Assembly: GCF_021532375.1 (NCBI RefSeq)
Contig: NZ_JAKGAP010000037.1
Span: forward strand, 1 to 64,000
DNA: 64,000 bases
Origin: Paenibacillus alkaliterrae
GTDB lineage: Bacteria > Bacillota > Bacilli > Paenibacillales > Paenibacillaceae
Direction: 5' to 3'
Positions within the stretch are counted from its first letter, which is position 1, and each line of letters opens with the position of its first letter. The notes under the pieces were generated by a model. The model saw nothing but the letters and a program-made list of their open reading frames with translations. It was not told the origin of the DNA and made no database searches. Both the position numbers and the translations under genes were made by a program. Below are positions 11,790 through 21,392 of this stretch, in pieces.

Positions 11790-11818
11790 TTGACTTTTGG
11801 CGGCTGACGTGGTTTAAT
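11790..11818 (+). promoter_or_regulatory. Probable rpmH promoter
   Basis: A -35 TTGACT (11790-11795), a 17-base spacer and a -10 TTTAAT (11813-11818) lie about 55 bases upstream of rpmH. Spacing is ideal for the housekeeping sigma factor. Confidence 0.6.
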
Positions 11819-11874
11819 AAAAAAAGCGTTTTTTAACAGGATAGAGCTACACGCTATATAGGAGGTGCAGAACG

Positions 11875-12009
11875 ATGAGACCTACATTTAAACCGAATGT
11901 AAGCAAACGCGCGAAAGTGCATGGATTCCGTAAACGGATGAGCACAAAGAATGGACGTAAAGTTTTGGCAGCGCGTCGTCAAAGAGGAAGAAAAGTACTG
12001 AGCGCATAA
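11875..12009 (+). CDS. rpmH: 50S ribosomal protein L34
   Basis: This 44-residue basic protein ([20 protein letters not shown] at its start, ending GRKVLSA) is ribosomal protein L34 of the large subunit. The ATG is preceded by GGAGGTG. Its location between oriC and rnpA is nearly universal. A strong intrinsic terminator follows, so it may be made largely as its own transcript with partial read-through into rnpA. Confidence 0.97.
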   Translation: MRPTFKPNVSKRAKVHGFRKRMSTKNGRKVLAARRQRGRKVLSA

Positions 12010-12013
12010 GCAG

Positions 12014-12042
12014 AAGACCACGTCCGGTGGTCTTTTTTTTTT
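12014..12042 (+). terminator. Intrinsic terminator after rpmH
   Basis: An 8-bp stem (12014-12021 with 12027-12034) with a 5-base loop is followed directly by about nine T residues. Confidence 0.85.
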
Positions 12043-12043
12043 A

Positions 12044-12102
12044 GAAATATAAGAATGTATAAGTTTTACCCTTATACTTAGCTTATATTTCACCGCGAAA
12101 CG
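12044..12102. repeat. Dispersed 59-bp repeat, copy 1
   Basis: This segment aligns without gaps to 26424-26482 (copy 2), with 47 of 59 positions identical by hand count. Both share the run GTATAAGTTTTACC and the end CGAAACG. Copy 1 contains a perfect inverted repeat, GTATAAG and CTTATAC, around a 7-base loop. It lies between the rpmH terminator and rnpA. Neither copy is coding. It may be a structured RNA element or a short dispersed repeat. Confidence 0.6.
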
Positions 12103-12172
12103 AGCTTTTACCGCCTAAGGGTGGAGTCAGCCGTTTACGCTAGCATGAATAAGAGAACGGTGGCTGGCAGTC

Positions 12173-12544
12173 GTGCATAGAAAATTGCGTCTTCGCAACC
12201 GGGAAGACTTTAGCCGGATATATAGAGGCGGCAAATCATTTGCTAACGGGCAATTTGTCGTCTATTGGTCGAAGCAGCACTCGGCGGATCCTTTCCGCGT
12301 AGGGGTGTCCGCCAGCAAAAAGATAGGCAATGCGGTTGTACGCAATCGAATGCGCCGAATGATCAAGGAAATCGTTCGACAGCATGCAAACCGGATCGTT
12401 CCGAAGACCGACTTCATTCTAATCGTAAGAAAGCCAGCGACGCTGATGAAGATGAAGGAGATGGAGAAGAGCGTTCTTCATGTGCTGAAGAAGGCCGGTT
12501 TGCTGAAGAATGCGGGTCCTACCAAGGTTAAGCAGGCAGATTGA
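12173..12544 (+). CDS. rnpA: Ribonuclease P protein component
   Basis: RnpA (123 residues) is the basic protein partner of the RNase P ribozyme, which matures tRNA 5' ends. The family motif around RNRMRRMIKE (residues about 60-70) and the N-terminal LRNREDFSRIYRGGKS are clear. It begins at a GTG; upstream purine-rich sequence is weak as a ribosome binding site, and the family length fits this start. It keeps the rpmH-rnpA-yidC order. No yidD-like gene is present between rnpA and yidC. Confidence 0.95.
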   Translation: MHRKLRLRNREDFSRIYRGGKSFANGQFVVYWSKQHSADPFRVGVSASKKIGNAVVRNRMRRMIKEIVRQHANRIVPKTDFILIVRKPATLMKMKEMEKSVLHVLKKAGLLKNAGPTKVKQAD

Positions 12545-12649
12545 CGCTATACTGCAGGCTTGATTTTGCATGCCCGGAAAACTCATCTCTTATACGCTGA
12601 AGAAAGCGGATGCATGGACAGGCTCCATGTTTCTTTGTCCCATAAAATA

Positions 12650-12658
12650 TGGTATAGT
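12650..12658 (+). promoter_or_regulatory. Extended -10 promoter for yidC
   Basis: TGGTATAGT matches an extended -10 element (TGN-TATAGT) about 60 bases upstream of yidC. No good -35 is seen at 17 bases. Confidence 0.45.
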
Positions 12659-12718
12659 CTAGATTGAAAATATAAGCGAGTGAACGCTTGATGTAATGGC
12701 TCTCAGAGAGGAGTTTTA

Positions 12719-13498
12719 ATGTTGTTTCGGAACACGAAGAAAAAATGGATTTTAGTGGCTGGTTTAGTACTGTTGATGGGTTTGCTCGCGGGCTGTGGCG
12801 CCCCTACGGACCATACAACGGAAACCGCGGATTTGCTTGAGGGTAACTTTTGGGAAAAGAACGTCGTCTATTATTTCGCAATTACGCTCGATACGTTTGC
12901 CAGCTGGTTTGGTGAATCGTACGGACTTGCTATATTGCTTCTGACGATTATCGTAAGAACATTGATTTTACCTTTAACACTAAAGCAATACCGCAGTTCG
13001 AAAGCTATGCAAGCCTTACAGCCGGAAATGGCTGAGATCAAGAAGAAGCACAAGGATAACCCGCAGAAGCAGCAAGAGGAAACGATGAAGCTGTTCCAGA
13101 AACATCAGGTGAATCCGATGGCGGGCTGCTTGCCTTTAATTGTTCAAATGCCGATATTTATCGCATTGTACAATGCCATTTACATGAATCCGGATATTCG
13201 TGAGCATACGTTTCTGTGGCTCCAGCTTGGCGAGAAGGACCCGTATTATATTCTTCCAATCCTTGCTGCGGCAACGACTTATATTCAATCGAAGATGATG
13301 CAGAAGCAGCAAACGCAAATGATGCCTGGCATGGGTATGATGCTGGCGATCTTCCCGGTGCTTATCTTCGTCATGGCGATTTCATTCCCAGCGGCGCTTC
13401 CGCTTTATTGGGTATACAGCAACATTTACACCATCGTTCAAAACTACTTCCTGTACGTTCGTTCCTCTGACAAAGTCAAGGAGGTTGCTGTGAAATGA
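12719..13498 (+). CDS. yidC: Membrane protein insertase YidC/SpoIIIJ
   Basis: This 259-residue protein of the YidC/Oxa1 family inserts membrane proteins; the Bacillus paralogue SpoIIIJ is also needed in the forespore. The N-terminus is a lipoprotein signal (LLMGLLAGCG, lipobox cysteine near residue 26). The conserved core follows, with GLAILLLTIIVRT, MAGCLPLIVQMPIFIALY and later hydrophobic segments. AGAGAGGAG precedes the ATG. Its stop overlaps the jag start by 4 bases (ATGA), indicating translational coupling. Confidence 0.95.
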   Translation: MLFRNTKKKWILVAGLVLLMGLLAGCGAPTDHTTETADLLEGNFWEKNVVYYFAITLDTFASWFGESYGLAILLLTIIVRTLILPLTLKQYRSSKAMQALQPEMAEIKKKHKDNPQKQQEETMKLFQKHQVNPMAGCLPLIVQMPIFIALYNAIYMNPDIREHTFLWLQLGEKDPYYILPILAAATTYIQSKMMQKQQTQMMPGMGMMLAIFPVLIFVMAISFPAALPLYWVYSNIYTIVQNYFLYVRSSDKVKEVAVK

Positions 13499-14118
13499 AG
13501 AAAATCGTTGCATCGGGCAAGACGATAGACGATGCTGTACGTAATGGATTAACACAATTGCAAGTGACTGAAGACCGCGTTAAAAAAATTGTGCTTGAGC
13601 AGCCCACTAAAGGTTTTCTGGGATTGTTCGGCGCAAAGGAAGCGAAAGTTGAGCTTGAGCTAATACCCGATCCTGTGCTGGAAGCGGAGCAATTTCTCCG
13701 TGAGGTGGCTAGTACTATGGGGCTGCAAGTGAACATCGATCGAAAGCACACGAGGGAAGGGACTTTTCTGGCCGTATCGGGCAGCGGAGACCTGGGTATG
13801 CTGATTGGACGTCGCGGACAAACGTTGGATGCACTACAGTACTTAGTAAATATTGTGGCTAACCGTTACTCAAACAGTCATTTGCGGATCGTGCTTGATG
13901 CAGAGGATTTTCGTGAGCGCCGCCGCAAGACGTTAGAGGATTTATCTGAACGTTTGGCAGGGCGCGTCATTAGGACCAGGAAAGAGGTTATTCTGGAGCC
14001 GATGTCGCCGCATGAGCGCAAAGTGATTCATTCGCAATTGCAAAACCACCCTAAGGTGAAAACATTCAGTAAGGGCGATGAGCCGAATAGGCGAGTCGTC
14101 ATTGCGCTGAGGCAATAG
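13495..14118 (+). CDS. jag: SpoIIIJ-associated RNA-binding protein Jag (KhpB)
   Basis: This 207-residue protein has the N-terminal Jag domain (about residues 1-50, including TKGFLGLFGAKEAKVE), a KH domain (GMLIGRRGQTLDALQYLVN) and a C-terminal R3H domain (SPHERKVIHSQL). KhpB-type proteins bind RNA and affect cell elongation and division in related Gram-positives. It is coupled to yidC by a 4-base overlap, and an intrinsic terminator follows. Confidence 0.93.
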   Translation: MKKIVASGKTIDDAVRNGLTQLQVTEDRVKKIVLEQPTKGFLGLFGAKEAKVELELIPDPVLEAEQFLREVASTMGLQVNIDRKHTREGTFLAVSGSGDLGMLIGRRGQTLDALQYLVNIVANRYSNSHLRIVLDAEDFRERRRKTLEDLSERLAGRVIRTRKEVILEPMSPHERKVIHSQLQNHPKVKTFSKGDEPNRRVVIALRQ

Positions 14119-14158
14119 AAGACGCGGTAGAAATTTATAGGATACTATATGCTATACG

Positions 14159-14191
14159 CAGCAATGGCTCTTAATGGTCATTGCTGTTTTT
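14159..14191 (+). terminator. Intrinsic terminator after jag
   Basis: A perfect 8-bp stem (14159-14166 with 14179-14186) with a 12-base loop is followed by five T residues, between jag and mnmE. Confidence 0.75.
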
Positions 14192-14215
14192 CCATTTGAG
14201 AGGTGCTGACAGCTA

Positions 14216-15595
14216 ATGGTATACGATACGATTGCGGCCATTTCGACAGCAGTCGGAGAAGGCGGCATTGCCATAATACGAGTAAGCGGACCGGATGCAA
14301 TAGAGGGGATTGCTCGTATTTTTCGTTCGAAAATAAGTCTAAAGGATGCGGAAACGCATACGGTTCATTACGGTCATATTGTTGATTCCACGTCTGGTGA
14401 GCCGGTTGAAGAGGTGCTCGTAACATTAATGCGCGGGCCTCGCTCCTTCACCGCTGAAGATGTTGTTGAAATAAATGCGCATGGAGGCGTCATCGCCGTT
14501 AAGAAAGTGCTGGATTTGGTTTTGCAACTGGAAGGCTTTCGCACGGCAGAGCCTGGAGAGTTTACGAAACGGGCATTCCTGAACGGCCGTATCGACCTGA
14601 TGCAGGCCGAAGCGGTTATTGATTTGATTCGATCCAAATCGGACCGGGCTTTCTCAGTTGCGCGCAAGCAGGCGGAGGGAGTATTGTCCAAGCGGATCAA
14701 GGCGCTCCGCCAAACGGTTATTGAGCTGCTTGCGCATATTGAAGTGAACATTGATTATCCGGAGCATGACGTGGAGGAAATGACGAGTGCATTCATTCGT
14801 GACCAATGCGGCTTAGCTATTCATGAGATAGAGCGTTTATTAAAAACGGCGAATGAAGGCAAAATATTACGTGAAGGCATTGTGACAGCGATCGTGGGAC
14901 GTCCGAATGTGGGCAAATCCTCGCTGATGAATGTGCTTACGCAGGAGAACAAAGCGATCGTTACAGATATTCCGGGGACGACCCGTGACGTGATCGAACA
15001 GTTTGTTTCGCTTAACGGGATTCCGCTTCGATTGCTTGATACCGCAGGTATTCGCGATACGGATGATGTCGTAGAGCGAATCGGTGTAGAACGATCCCGA
15101 AGTGCGCTTGAAGAAGCGGACCTCATTTTATTCGTTCTTAATTATAATGAGAAGCTGCAGGCGGAAGACCGCGAGCTCCTTGAGCAATTAAAGGACCGGC
15201 CGGTAATAATTGTTATAAATAAGACGGACTTGCCGCATCAATTAGAAATTGAGGTGGTGGAGGAAGCGCTTTTGGCAGCTCCTGTCGTGAAGATGTCGGT
15301 TGTTAAGGAAAAGGGACTAGACCGTTTGGAGCATGAGATCAGCGAAATGTTTTTTGAAGGACAGCTGGAAGCGAATGATTTGACCTATGTCAGCAATGTT
15401 CGACATATTTCTTTGTTGAAGCGGGCGAGGCAATCGTTGGTCGATGCAATAGAAGCATCTGATATGGGAATCCCTATCGATGTTATTCAAATTGATGCGA
15501 GGTCCGCATGGGAATCGCTTGGTGAGATTCTTGGCGATGAGGCCGGAGATTCATTGATCGATCAGATTTTCTCGCAGTTTTGTTTAGGGAAATAG
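14216..15595 (+). CDS. mnmE: tRNA modification GTPase MnmE
   Basis: MnmE (459 residues) works with MnmG to modify the wobble uridine of certain tRNAs. The N-terminal folate-binding domain starts YDTIAAISTAVGEGGIAIIR. The G domain has GRPNVGKSSLMN (P-loop), DIPGTTRD, DTAGIR and NKTD. The C-terminus QFCLGK carries the conserved catalytic-type Cys in the C-x-GK ending. GAGAGGTG precedes the ATG. mnmG follows 22 bp downstream, so the partners are co-transcribed. Confidence 0.97.
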   Translation: MVYDTIAAISTAVGEGGIAIIRVSGPDAIEGIARIFRSKISLKDAETHTVHYGHIVDSTSGEPVEEVLVTLMRGPRSFTAEDVVEINAHGGVIAVKKVLDLVLQLEGFRTAEPGEFTKRAFLNGRIDLMQAEAVIDLIRSKSDRAFSVARKQAEGVLSKRIKALRQTVIELLAHIEVNIDYPEHDVEEMTSAFIRDQCGLAIHEIERLLKTANEGKILREGIVTAIVGRPNVGKSSLMNVLTQENKAIVTDIPGTTRDVIEQFVSLNGIPLRLLDTAGIRDTDDVVERIGVERSRSALEEADLILFVLNYNEKLQAEDRELLEQLKDRPVIIVINKTDLPHQLEIEVVEEALLAAPVVKMSVVKEKGLDRLEHEISEMFFEGQLEANDLTYVSNVRHISLLKRARQSLVDAIEASDMGIPIDVIQIDARSAWESLGEILGDEAGDSLIDQIFSQFCLGK

Positions 15596-15617
15596 ATGGA
15601 AGTGAAGGTGAAGAACA

Positions 15618-17507
15618 ATGGGATATATAGCTGGTGATTATGACGTAATTGTCATTGGAGCAGGACATGCAGGTTGCGAGGCGGCGCTTGCGGCTGCGCG
15701 TATGGGATGTGAAACGCTGCTGCTCACGATAAACCTCGATATGGTTGCCTTTATGCCATGTAATCCATCGATTGGCGGTCCGGCCAAAGGTCATGTCGTA
15801 CGTGAGATTGATGCGCTTGGCGGGGAAATGGGACGGAATATTGATAAGACTTTTATTCAGATGAGAATGCTGAATACGGGGAAAGGTCCTGCTGTTCATG
15901 CGCTTCGCGCGCAGGCGGACAAATTCGATTATCAGCATTTGATGAAGAAGACGATTGAGGAAACTCCTCATTTAACGCTTCGCCAGGGCATGGCCGAGGA
16001 ACTAATTGTAGAGGACGGAAAATGCTTAGGAATTGTGACAAAGACCGGTGCCGAATATCGCGCGCGCACAACGGTTGTCACCACAGGTACGTATTTACGA
16101 GGTAAAATCATAATGGGCGAGCTCATGTATGAGAGCGGTCCGAACAATCAGCAGCCGTCCGTGAGGCTGTCGGCAAGTTTAAAGGAGCACGGACTCGAGC
16201 TCGTACGTTTTAAGACGGGTACGCCCCCGCGCGTGCATAAGGATACGATTGATTTCTCGAAAACCGAGATTCAACCAGGGGATGAAAAACCTAAGTTTTT
16301 CTCGCATGAAACGGAGTCCTCCAATAACGAGCAGCTTCCATGTTGGTTAACCTATACGTCGGAAGCGACTCATAAAATTATTAACGATAATTTACATCGC
16401 GCTCCGATGTTTTCAGGCGCCATTGAAGGAACGGGTCCGCGGTATTGCCCTTCGATCGAGGATAAGATCGTCCGGTTCGCAGATAAACCGAAGCATCAAA
16501 TTTTCTTGGAGCCTGAGGGCAAAAACACTTCCGAATATTATGTGCAAGGGCTGTCAACCAGCATGCCTGAGGATGTTCAATTAGGTATTTTGCGATCTAT
16601 CCCAGGTTTGGAAAAAGTTGAAATGATGCGTAACGGTTACGCTATTGAGTATGACGCAGTAGTGCCTACGCAGCTGTGGCCGTCCTTGGAAACAAAGGTG
16701 ATTGACAGTTTATTCACCGCCGGACAAATCAACGGAACCTCCGGTTACGAAGAAGCAGCAGGTCAAGGTGTTATGGCCGGCATTAATGCGGCTCGCAAGG
16801 TGCAGGGCAAAGAGCCGATCGTTATTGGACGTTCTGAAGGATATATCGGTGTCATGATCGATGATTTGGTGACGAAAGGAACGAATGACCCCTATCGTTT
16901 GCTCACTTCCCGTGCTGAGTATCGTCTGCTGCTTCGTCATGATAATGCAGACCTGCGGTTAACGCCAACTGGCTATGAGATCGGATTGATCCCGGAAGAG
17001 AGATACAATAAATTTTTACGTAAAAAAGAGCTCGTTGAGCTCGATATCGAACGGTTGCGCAGCGTCAAAGTAAAACCTGATCAAGTCAATGCTATTTTAG
17101 AGGCTGCCGGTACGGCTCCGATGGTGAATGGTACGGATGCGTTGTCGCTGCTGCGCCGACCTGAAGTGACCTATGCCATGCTTGAAATGGTTGTTCCTTC
17201 CACTCCGGAAATGACGGAAGAAATGAAGGAGCAAGTTGAGATTCAAATTAAATATGCAGGCTATATTGAAAAACAGCTGGTACAGGTTGAGCGATTGAAC
17301 AAAATGGAGAAAAAGCGTATTCCGGATGACATTGATTATAGCGATGTTCACAGCTTAGCATCGGAAGCGAAGCAAAAGTTGACCTTAATCAGACCCCTAT
17401 CGATAGGGCAGGCATCGCGTATTGCTGGTGTTACGCCAGCGGATATCTCCATATTGCTTGTATACTTGGAGCATTACAACCGAGTAACGGCTGCGAGAGG
17501 TTCATAA
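15618..17507 (+). CDS. mnmG: tRNA wobble-uridine modification enzyme MnmG (GidA)
   Basis: MnmG (629 residues) is the FAD-dependent partner of MnmE. The FAD-binding motif [17 protein letters not shown] is near residue 13, followed by the family signature [29 protein letters not shown] holds the conserved cysteine. The C-terminal helical domain recruits MnmE. rsmG starts 1 base after the stop, so mnmE-mnmG-rsmG form one operon. Confidence 0.97.
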   Translation: MGYIAGDYDVIVIGAGHAGCEAALAAARMGCETLLLTINLDMVAFMPCNPSIGGPAKGHVVREIDALGGEMGRNIDKTFIQMRMLNTGKGPAVHALRAQADKFDYQHLMKKTIEETPHLTLRQGMAEELIVEDGKCLGIVTKTGAEYRARTTVVTTGTYLRGKIIMGELMYESGPNNQQPSVRLSASLKEHGLELVRFKTGTPPRVHKDTIDFSKTEIQPGDEKPKFFSHETESSNNEQLPCWLTYTSEATHKIINDNLHRAPMFSGAIEGTGPRYCPSIEDKIVRFADKPKHQIFLEPEGKNTSEYYVQGLSTSMPEDVQLGILRSIPGLEKVEMMRNGYAIEYDAVVPTQLWPSLETKVIDSLFTAGQINGTSGYEEAAGQGVMAGINAARKVQGKEPIVIGRSEGYIGVMIDDLVTKGTNDPYRLLTSRAEYRLLLRHDNADLRLTPTGYEIGLIPEERYNKFLRKKELVELDIERLRSVKVKPDQVNAILEAAGTAPMVNGTDALSLLRRPEVTYAMLEMVVPSTPEMTEEMKEQVEIQIKYAGYIEKQLVQVERLNKMEKKRIPDDIDYSDVHSLASEAKQKLTLIRPLSIGQASRIAGVTPADISILLVYLEHYNRVTAARGS

Positions 17508-17508
17508 A

Positions 17509-18231
17509 ATGGATACTACTTTGCTTTGGTTCACGAAAAGGATGGAGGAGAGTGGTCTTTCACTCTCTCCCGTTCAACTCGATCAATTTGAGTTATATTA
17601 TCAATTGCTTGTCGAGTGGAATGAGAAAATGAATCTGACTGGAATTACGGAAAGAGATGCCGTTTACGAAAAGCATTTTTTCGATTCCGTGTCACTTTCA
17701 TTTTTCACGAATATGAATGCGGTACATAAGCTGGCCGACATCGGTTCAGGAGCGGGTTTTCCCAGTATCCCTCTGAAAATTTGCTTCCCGCATTTGCAGG
17801 TTATGATAGCAGATTCCTTGAATAAGAGAATTCAATTTCTTGCCCATTTAACGGCAAAACTCGGATTGAATGATGTTGTATGCCTTCATGGCCGAGCAGA
17901 AGATATCGCTCAATTACCCGCCCATCGAGATTGTTATGATCTAGTGACGGCACGCGCAGTTGCACGCCTTAATGTATTGAATGAGTTCTGTTTGCCCTTT
18001 GTCAAAAAAGGTGGATTATTCGCGGCTATGAAAGGCTCTCAATCAGATGAAGAGGTGCGTGAGGCTGCATTCAGTCTCCGGGAGTTGAAGGGGAGATTTA
18101 AGTCGCAGCATCAGCTAACGCTTCCAAATGAACAATCAGAGCGGCATATTGTTTTCATTGAGAAGACAGAGGTTACACCTCGAAAATATCCAAGAAAAGC
18201 GGGCATTCCTCTCAAACAACCACTTATCTAA
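17509..18231 (+). CDS. rsmG: 16S rRNA m7G527 methyltransferase RsmG (GidB)
   Basis: RsmG (240 residues) methylates G527 of 16S rRNA (E. coli numbering). The SAM-binding motif ADIGSGAGFPSIPLKI is around residues 72-87, preceded by the family motif WNEKMNLTGIT. The catalytic-side segment VTARAVARLNVLNEF is also present. The gene begins directly after mnmG. A perfect parS site lies 12 bases past its stop. Confidence 0.96.
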   Translation: MDTTLLWFTKRMEESGLSLSPVQLDQFELYYQLLVEWNEKMNLTGITERDAVYEKHFFDSVSLSFFTNMNAVHKLADIGSGAGFPSIPLKICFPHLQVMIADSLNKRIQFLAHLTAKLGLNDVVCLHGRAEDIAQLPAHRDCYDLVTARAVARLNVLNEFCLPFVKKGGLFAAMKGSQSDEEVREAAFSLRELKGRFKSQHQLTLPNEQSERHIVFIEKTEVTPRKYPRKAGIPLKQPLI

Positions 18232-18242
18232 TGACTATGAAT

Positions 18243-18258
18243 TGTTTCACGTGAAACA
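18243..18258. other. parS centromere-like site, perfect consensus
   Basis: TGTTTCACGTGAAACA is the exact 16-bp palindromic parS consensus bound by ParB/Spo0J, located between rsmG and noc. ParB loads here as a CTP-dependent clamp and spreads to organise origin segregation. Confidence 0.97.
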
Positions 18259-18610
18259 AAAATAGGTGTCAAGCAGGAGATCGTTTTGTAATAGTCGAAT
18301 GATTGTAGGTAGATGAATAGACTTACGATATAATAAATCGAATAGGATAGTTAAACGTGTTAGCGGTATGTTTGAATACCGCTAAATAACGGTTTAGCCA
18401 TATTTAAATGAATACAGTAACGCTTGAGATAATAATGATGTAGAATTCATTGACCGGGTGTGAAATTAAGCCTTATTCTGAAGCATGTTTATCGCAAAAA
18501 ACCTTGCAGCTGCTACTAACTGTATGAAATATAACCTGTGAAAATAGGAACGATTTCAGCGCAGATGCTATTCTCAAGGTTTATCTCATGATCGGGTGGT
18601 AATTATCGAT
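18259..18610. other. Non-coding stretch upstream of noc with a 10-bp hairpin
   Basis: No ORF with a credible start is seen. The notable structure is a perfect 10-bp stem (18360-18369 with 18376-18385) with a 6-base loop. It lacks a T-run, so it is not a standard terminator. The rest is AT-rich and probably holds the noc promoter, which I could not assign with confidence. Confidence 0.5.
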
Positions 18611-19429
18611 ATGAAAGAACAATTTTCTCGTTTATTCGGATTGTCCGATCAGCGCATTCCTCAAGATGAGGTTAGACAAATACCGATACATGAAATCGAT
18701 GCTAGTCCGTTTCAACCGCGCACTATTTTTGATGACGAACGGATAGATGAGCTATGCCAAACGATTAAAACGCATGGCGTCATTCAACCGATCGTTGTTC
18801 GTATGCGCAACGGGAGATATGAAATTATTGCTGGTGAACGTCGTTGGCGTGCCGTTACAAAGCTTGGCTATGATACTATTCCGGGTATTATTCGTGAATT
18901 CAATGATTCACAAACCGCTTCCATTGCTTTAATTGAAAACCTTCAGAGAGAAAACTTGTCTGCGATTGAAGAAGCGATTGCTTATCAGAAACTCATTGAG
19001 CTGCATCAATTAACGCAAGAAAGTCTAGCTCAGCGCTTAGGCAAAAGCCAATCTACTATTGCGAACAAATTGCGATTGTTATTGTTAAGTGATACTATTA
19101 AAATGGCGTTAATGGAACGGAAGATTACGGAACGTCATGCGCGTGCTTTATTGTCATTAGATAATGAAGAGCTTCAACTGAAAGTATTAGATGAAATTAT
19201 TACTAAGGATTTAAACGTTAAGCAAACAGAAACTAGAATATCCTTTTTGAAAGAATCGACGAAAATTAAAAAGGCGAAACGGGTGTCTTTTACAAAGGAT
19301 GTGCGTTTGGCTCTTAATACGATTCGGCAATCGATCGAGATGGTTTCAGGATCTGGACTGCAGATAAAAACAAATGAGAAGGATCATGAAGACCATTATG
19401 AAATCGTCATTCAGATTCCTAAACGATAA
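18611..19429 (+). CDS. noc: Nucleoid occlusion protein Noc (ParB family)
   Basis: Noc (272 residues from this start) is a ParB paralogue that binds its own sites and blocks division over the nucleoid. The N-terminus [11 protein letters not shown] resembles the membrane-targeting helix of Noc (MKHSFSRFFGL in B. subtilis), which favours the ATG at 18611 over the GTG at 18596. The CTP-binding core GERRWRAV and the helix-turn-helix ([19 protein letters not shown]) follow. The position between rsmG and parA is the conserved one, and the DNA-binding region differs from ParB as expected. Confidence 0.9.
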   Translation: MKEQFSRLFGLSDQRIPQDEVRQIPIHEIDASPFQPRTIFDDERIDELCQTIKTHGVIQPIVVRMRNGRYEIIAGERRWRAVTKLGYDTIPGIIREFNDSQTASIALIENLQRENLSAIEEAIAYQKLIELHQLTQESLAQRLGKSQSTIANKLRLLLLSDTIKMALMERKITERHARALLSLDNEELQLKVLDEIITKDLNVKQTETRISFLKESTKIKKAKRVSFTKDVRLALNTIRQSIEMVSGSGLQIKTNEKDHEDHYEIVIQIPKR

Positions 19430-19468
19430 AAATTTAGTTACCAATGCTATTATTAATAGAAATTAAGT

Positions 19469-19489
19469 GCCGTCCTCATTGAGGGCGGC
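19469..19489. other. GC-rich hairpin between noc and parA
   Basis: A 9-bp stem (19469-19477 with 19481-19489, one G-T pair) with a 3-base loop lies 40 bases after the noc stop. No T-run follows, so it may be a weak terminator or an mRNA-stabilising structure. The rest of 19430-19674 shows no gene. Confidence 0.45.
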
Positions 19490-19674
19490 GATGCCATTTG
19501 TAGATAAGTTAATAGGTTAAACGAATTGGCTTCACACTTAAAACTCGGCTTAAATTTAACAGTGCAATAAGCTTTTTGCCCTCTAACGAATGCAAGAGCC
19601 GTTTGTGTTTGCCGTTGTCCATTCAACATGTAAAACTAGCATATTAAAGTTGCACACATAGAGGTGAGCCGGTT

Positions 19675-20448
19675 TTGTCGAAAATTATTGCAATTGCAAA
19701 TCAGAAGGGCGGTGTCGGAAAAACGACAACGTCTGTCAATTTAGCTGCTTGTTTAGCATCATTAGGTAAGAAGGTTCTGCTCGTTGATATTGATCCACAA
19801 GGGAATACAACGAGTGGACTTGGGATTAACAAAGGCGATGTAACGAACTGCATTTATGATGTGCTTATTAATGATGTGCATCCGAGGGATGCAATGTTCG
19901 AGACTTCTGTCCCTGGTTTGAAGATTATTCCCGCGACCATTCAATTAGCAGGTGCAGAGATAGAACTCGTACCTACAATTTCCCGTGAGCTGCGCTTGAA
20001 GAAGTCGTTGCATATGGTAAAGGATGATTTTGACTATATTTTGATTGATTGCCCGCCATCGCTTGGTATTTTGACAATCAACTCTTTAACAGCGGCAGAT
20101 TCCGTACTAATACCTATTCAATGCGAATATTATGCGCTTGAAGGATTGAGTCAATTGTTAAATACGGTTCGACTCGTTCAAAAGCATTTGAATACATCGC
20201 TTCAAATCGAAGGTGTTCTTTTAACTATGCTGGATGCCCGAACGAATCTTGGTATTCAAGTTATTGAAGAAGTTAAAAAGTATTTTCAGCAGAAAGTATA
20301 TCATACCATTATACCGCGTAACGTTCGTCTGAGCGAAGCGCCATCACATGGACAAGCTATTATCACATACGATCCACGATCTAAAGGTGCAGAAGTTTAT
20401 ACTGAACTTGCGAAGGAAGTGATCATGTATGAGCAAGCGGCTAGGTAG
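19675..20448 (+). CDS. parA: Chromosome partitioning ATPase ParA (Soj)
   Basis: ParA/Soj (257 residues) is a Walker-type ATPase that acts with ParB in origin segregation and also regulates DnaA. The deviant Walker A is KGGVGKTTT near residue 11, and Walker B lies in DYILIDCPPSLG. Translation starts at TTG with GAGGTGAG upstream. Its end overlaps parB by 20 bases. Confidence 0.97.
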   Translation: MSKIIAIANQKGGVGKTTTSVNLAACLASLGKKVLLVDIDPQGNTTSGLGINKGDVTNCIYDVLINDVHPRDAMFETSVPGLKIIPATIQLAGAEIELVPTISRELRLKKSLHMVKDDFDYILIDCPPSLGILTINSLTAADSVLIPIQCEYYALEGLSQLLNTVRLVQKHLNTSLQIEGVLLTMLDARTNLGIQVIEEVKKYFQQKVYHTIIPRNVRLSEAPSHGQAIITYDPRSKGAEVYTELAKEVIMYEQAAR

Positions 20449-21280
20449 AGGGCTGGATGCGCTTATTCCATCGCTTTCTGTTAACGATGATGATAAGGTT
20501 ATTGAAATTTCATTATCACAGCTTAGACCCAATCCATATCAGCCTCGTAAAACGTTCGACGAAGATTCCATCAAAGAGCTGGCGGAATCGATTAAACAGC
20601 ATGGCATCATTCAACCGATAATTGTTCGTACCGTTCTAAAGGGCTATGAAATTATTGCTGGGGAAAGACGTTTCCGTGCCTCGCAATTTTGCGGGAACCC
20701 AACGATTCCTGCTGTAGTAAGATCATTCACGGATCAACAAGTGATGGAGATTGCTTTAATTGAAAATCTCCAGCGTGAGGATCTGAATGCGATTGAGGTT
20801 GCGATTGCGTATCAAGCGTTAATTGACAAATTTAAACTTACGCAAGAAGAACTTTCGATGAAGGTAGGAAAATCAAGATCACACATCGCTAACTTCGTAA
20901 GGCTGCTAACTTTGCCAACTGAAATAAAAGATAATGTTTCACGTGGAACAATTTCAATGGGGCATGCCCGAGCTTTAGTAGGCATTAAAGATGTAAAGAC
21001 GCAGAAGGAACTGGCAGAGCTTACCGTTTCATTGGAATGGAGCGTTCGCGAGCTCGAAGAGGCTATTCAAAAACTTGATTCTAAACAGCCGGAAGATAAA
21101 GCAAAGGCAAAACTGAAAAAACGCGACCCGTATATCGATCACCTGGAGGAATCATTGCGTGAGCGCTTTAAAACAACGGTGAAGATTAAACAGCAAAAGG
21201 ATAAAGGAAAAATCGAACTGCAATATTATAGCAAACAGGATCTGGAGAGACTGCTGGAGCTGCTTCAATACATGGCTTAA
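20429..21280 (+). CDS. parB: Chromosome partitioning protein ParB (Spo0J)
   Basis: ParB/Spo0J (283 residues) binds parS and slides as a CTP-gated clamp. The N-terminus MSKRLGRGLDALIP is the classic ParA-interacting tail. The CTP-binding motifs GERRFRAS and ENLQREDLN, and the helix-turn-helix near KVGKSRSHIANFVRLL, are present. Its start lies inside the end of parA. A near-perfect parS site is embedded in the coding sequence at 20935. Confidence 0.97.
   Translation: MSKRLGRGLDALIPSLSVNDDDKVIEISLSQLRPNPYQPRKTFDEDSIKELAESIKQHGIIQPIIVRTVLKGYEIIAGERRFRASQFCGNPTIPAVVRSFTDQQVMEIALIENLQREDLNAIEVAIAYQALIDKFKLTQEELSMKVGKSRSHIANFVRLLTLPTEIKDNVSRGTISMGHARALVGIKDVKTQKELAELTVSLEWSVRELEEAIQKLDSKQPEDKAKAKLKKRDPYIDHLEESLRERFKTTVKIKQQKDKGKIELQYYSKQDLERLLELLQYMA
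20935..20950. other. parS-like site inside parB
   Basis: TGTTTCACGTGGAACA differs from the parS consensus by one base. B. subtilis also has a parS inside spo0J, so the intragenic placement is conserved. Confidence 0.88.
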
Positions 21281-21299
21281 TAACATATGTAATGCTCAT

Positions 21300-21360
21300 A
21301 CAATGGCATACCTAAGTTGTAATCTTGCTTTTGAAAGATTAAACTAAGGTATGCCATTGT
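21300..21360. terminator. Long inverted repeat after parB
   Basis: Arms 21300-21318 and 21342-21360 pair over 19 bases with one mismatch, around a 23-base loop. Only a short TTGTTG follows, so termination is plausible but not classical. It separates parB from the cysteine desulfurase gene. Confidence 0.55.
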
Positions 21361-21392
21361 TGTGGAATAACAGAAGTGGAGTGTGAGGTAAA

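Noticed and set aside
12265-12531. Second-frame ORF of 88 codons inside rnpA
   Set aside because: It is a shadow of rnpA in another frame, with a biased, low-complexity translation.
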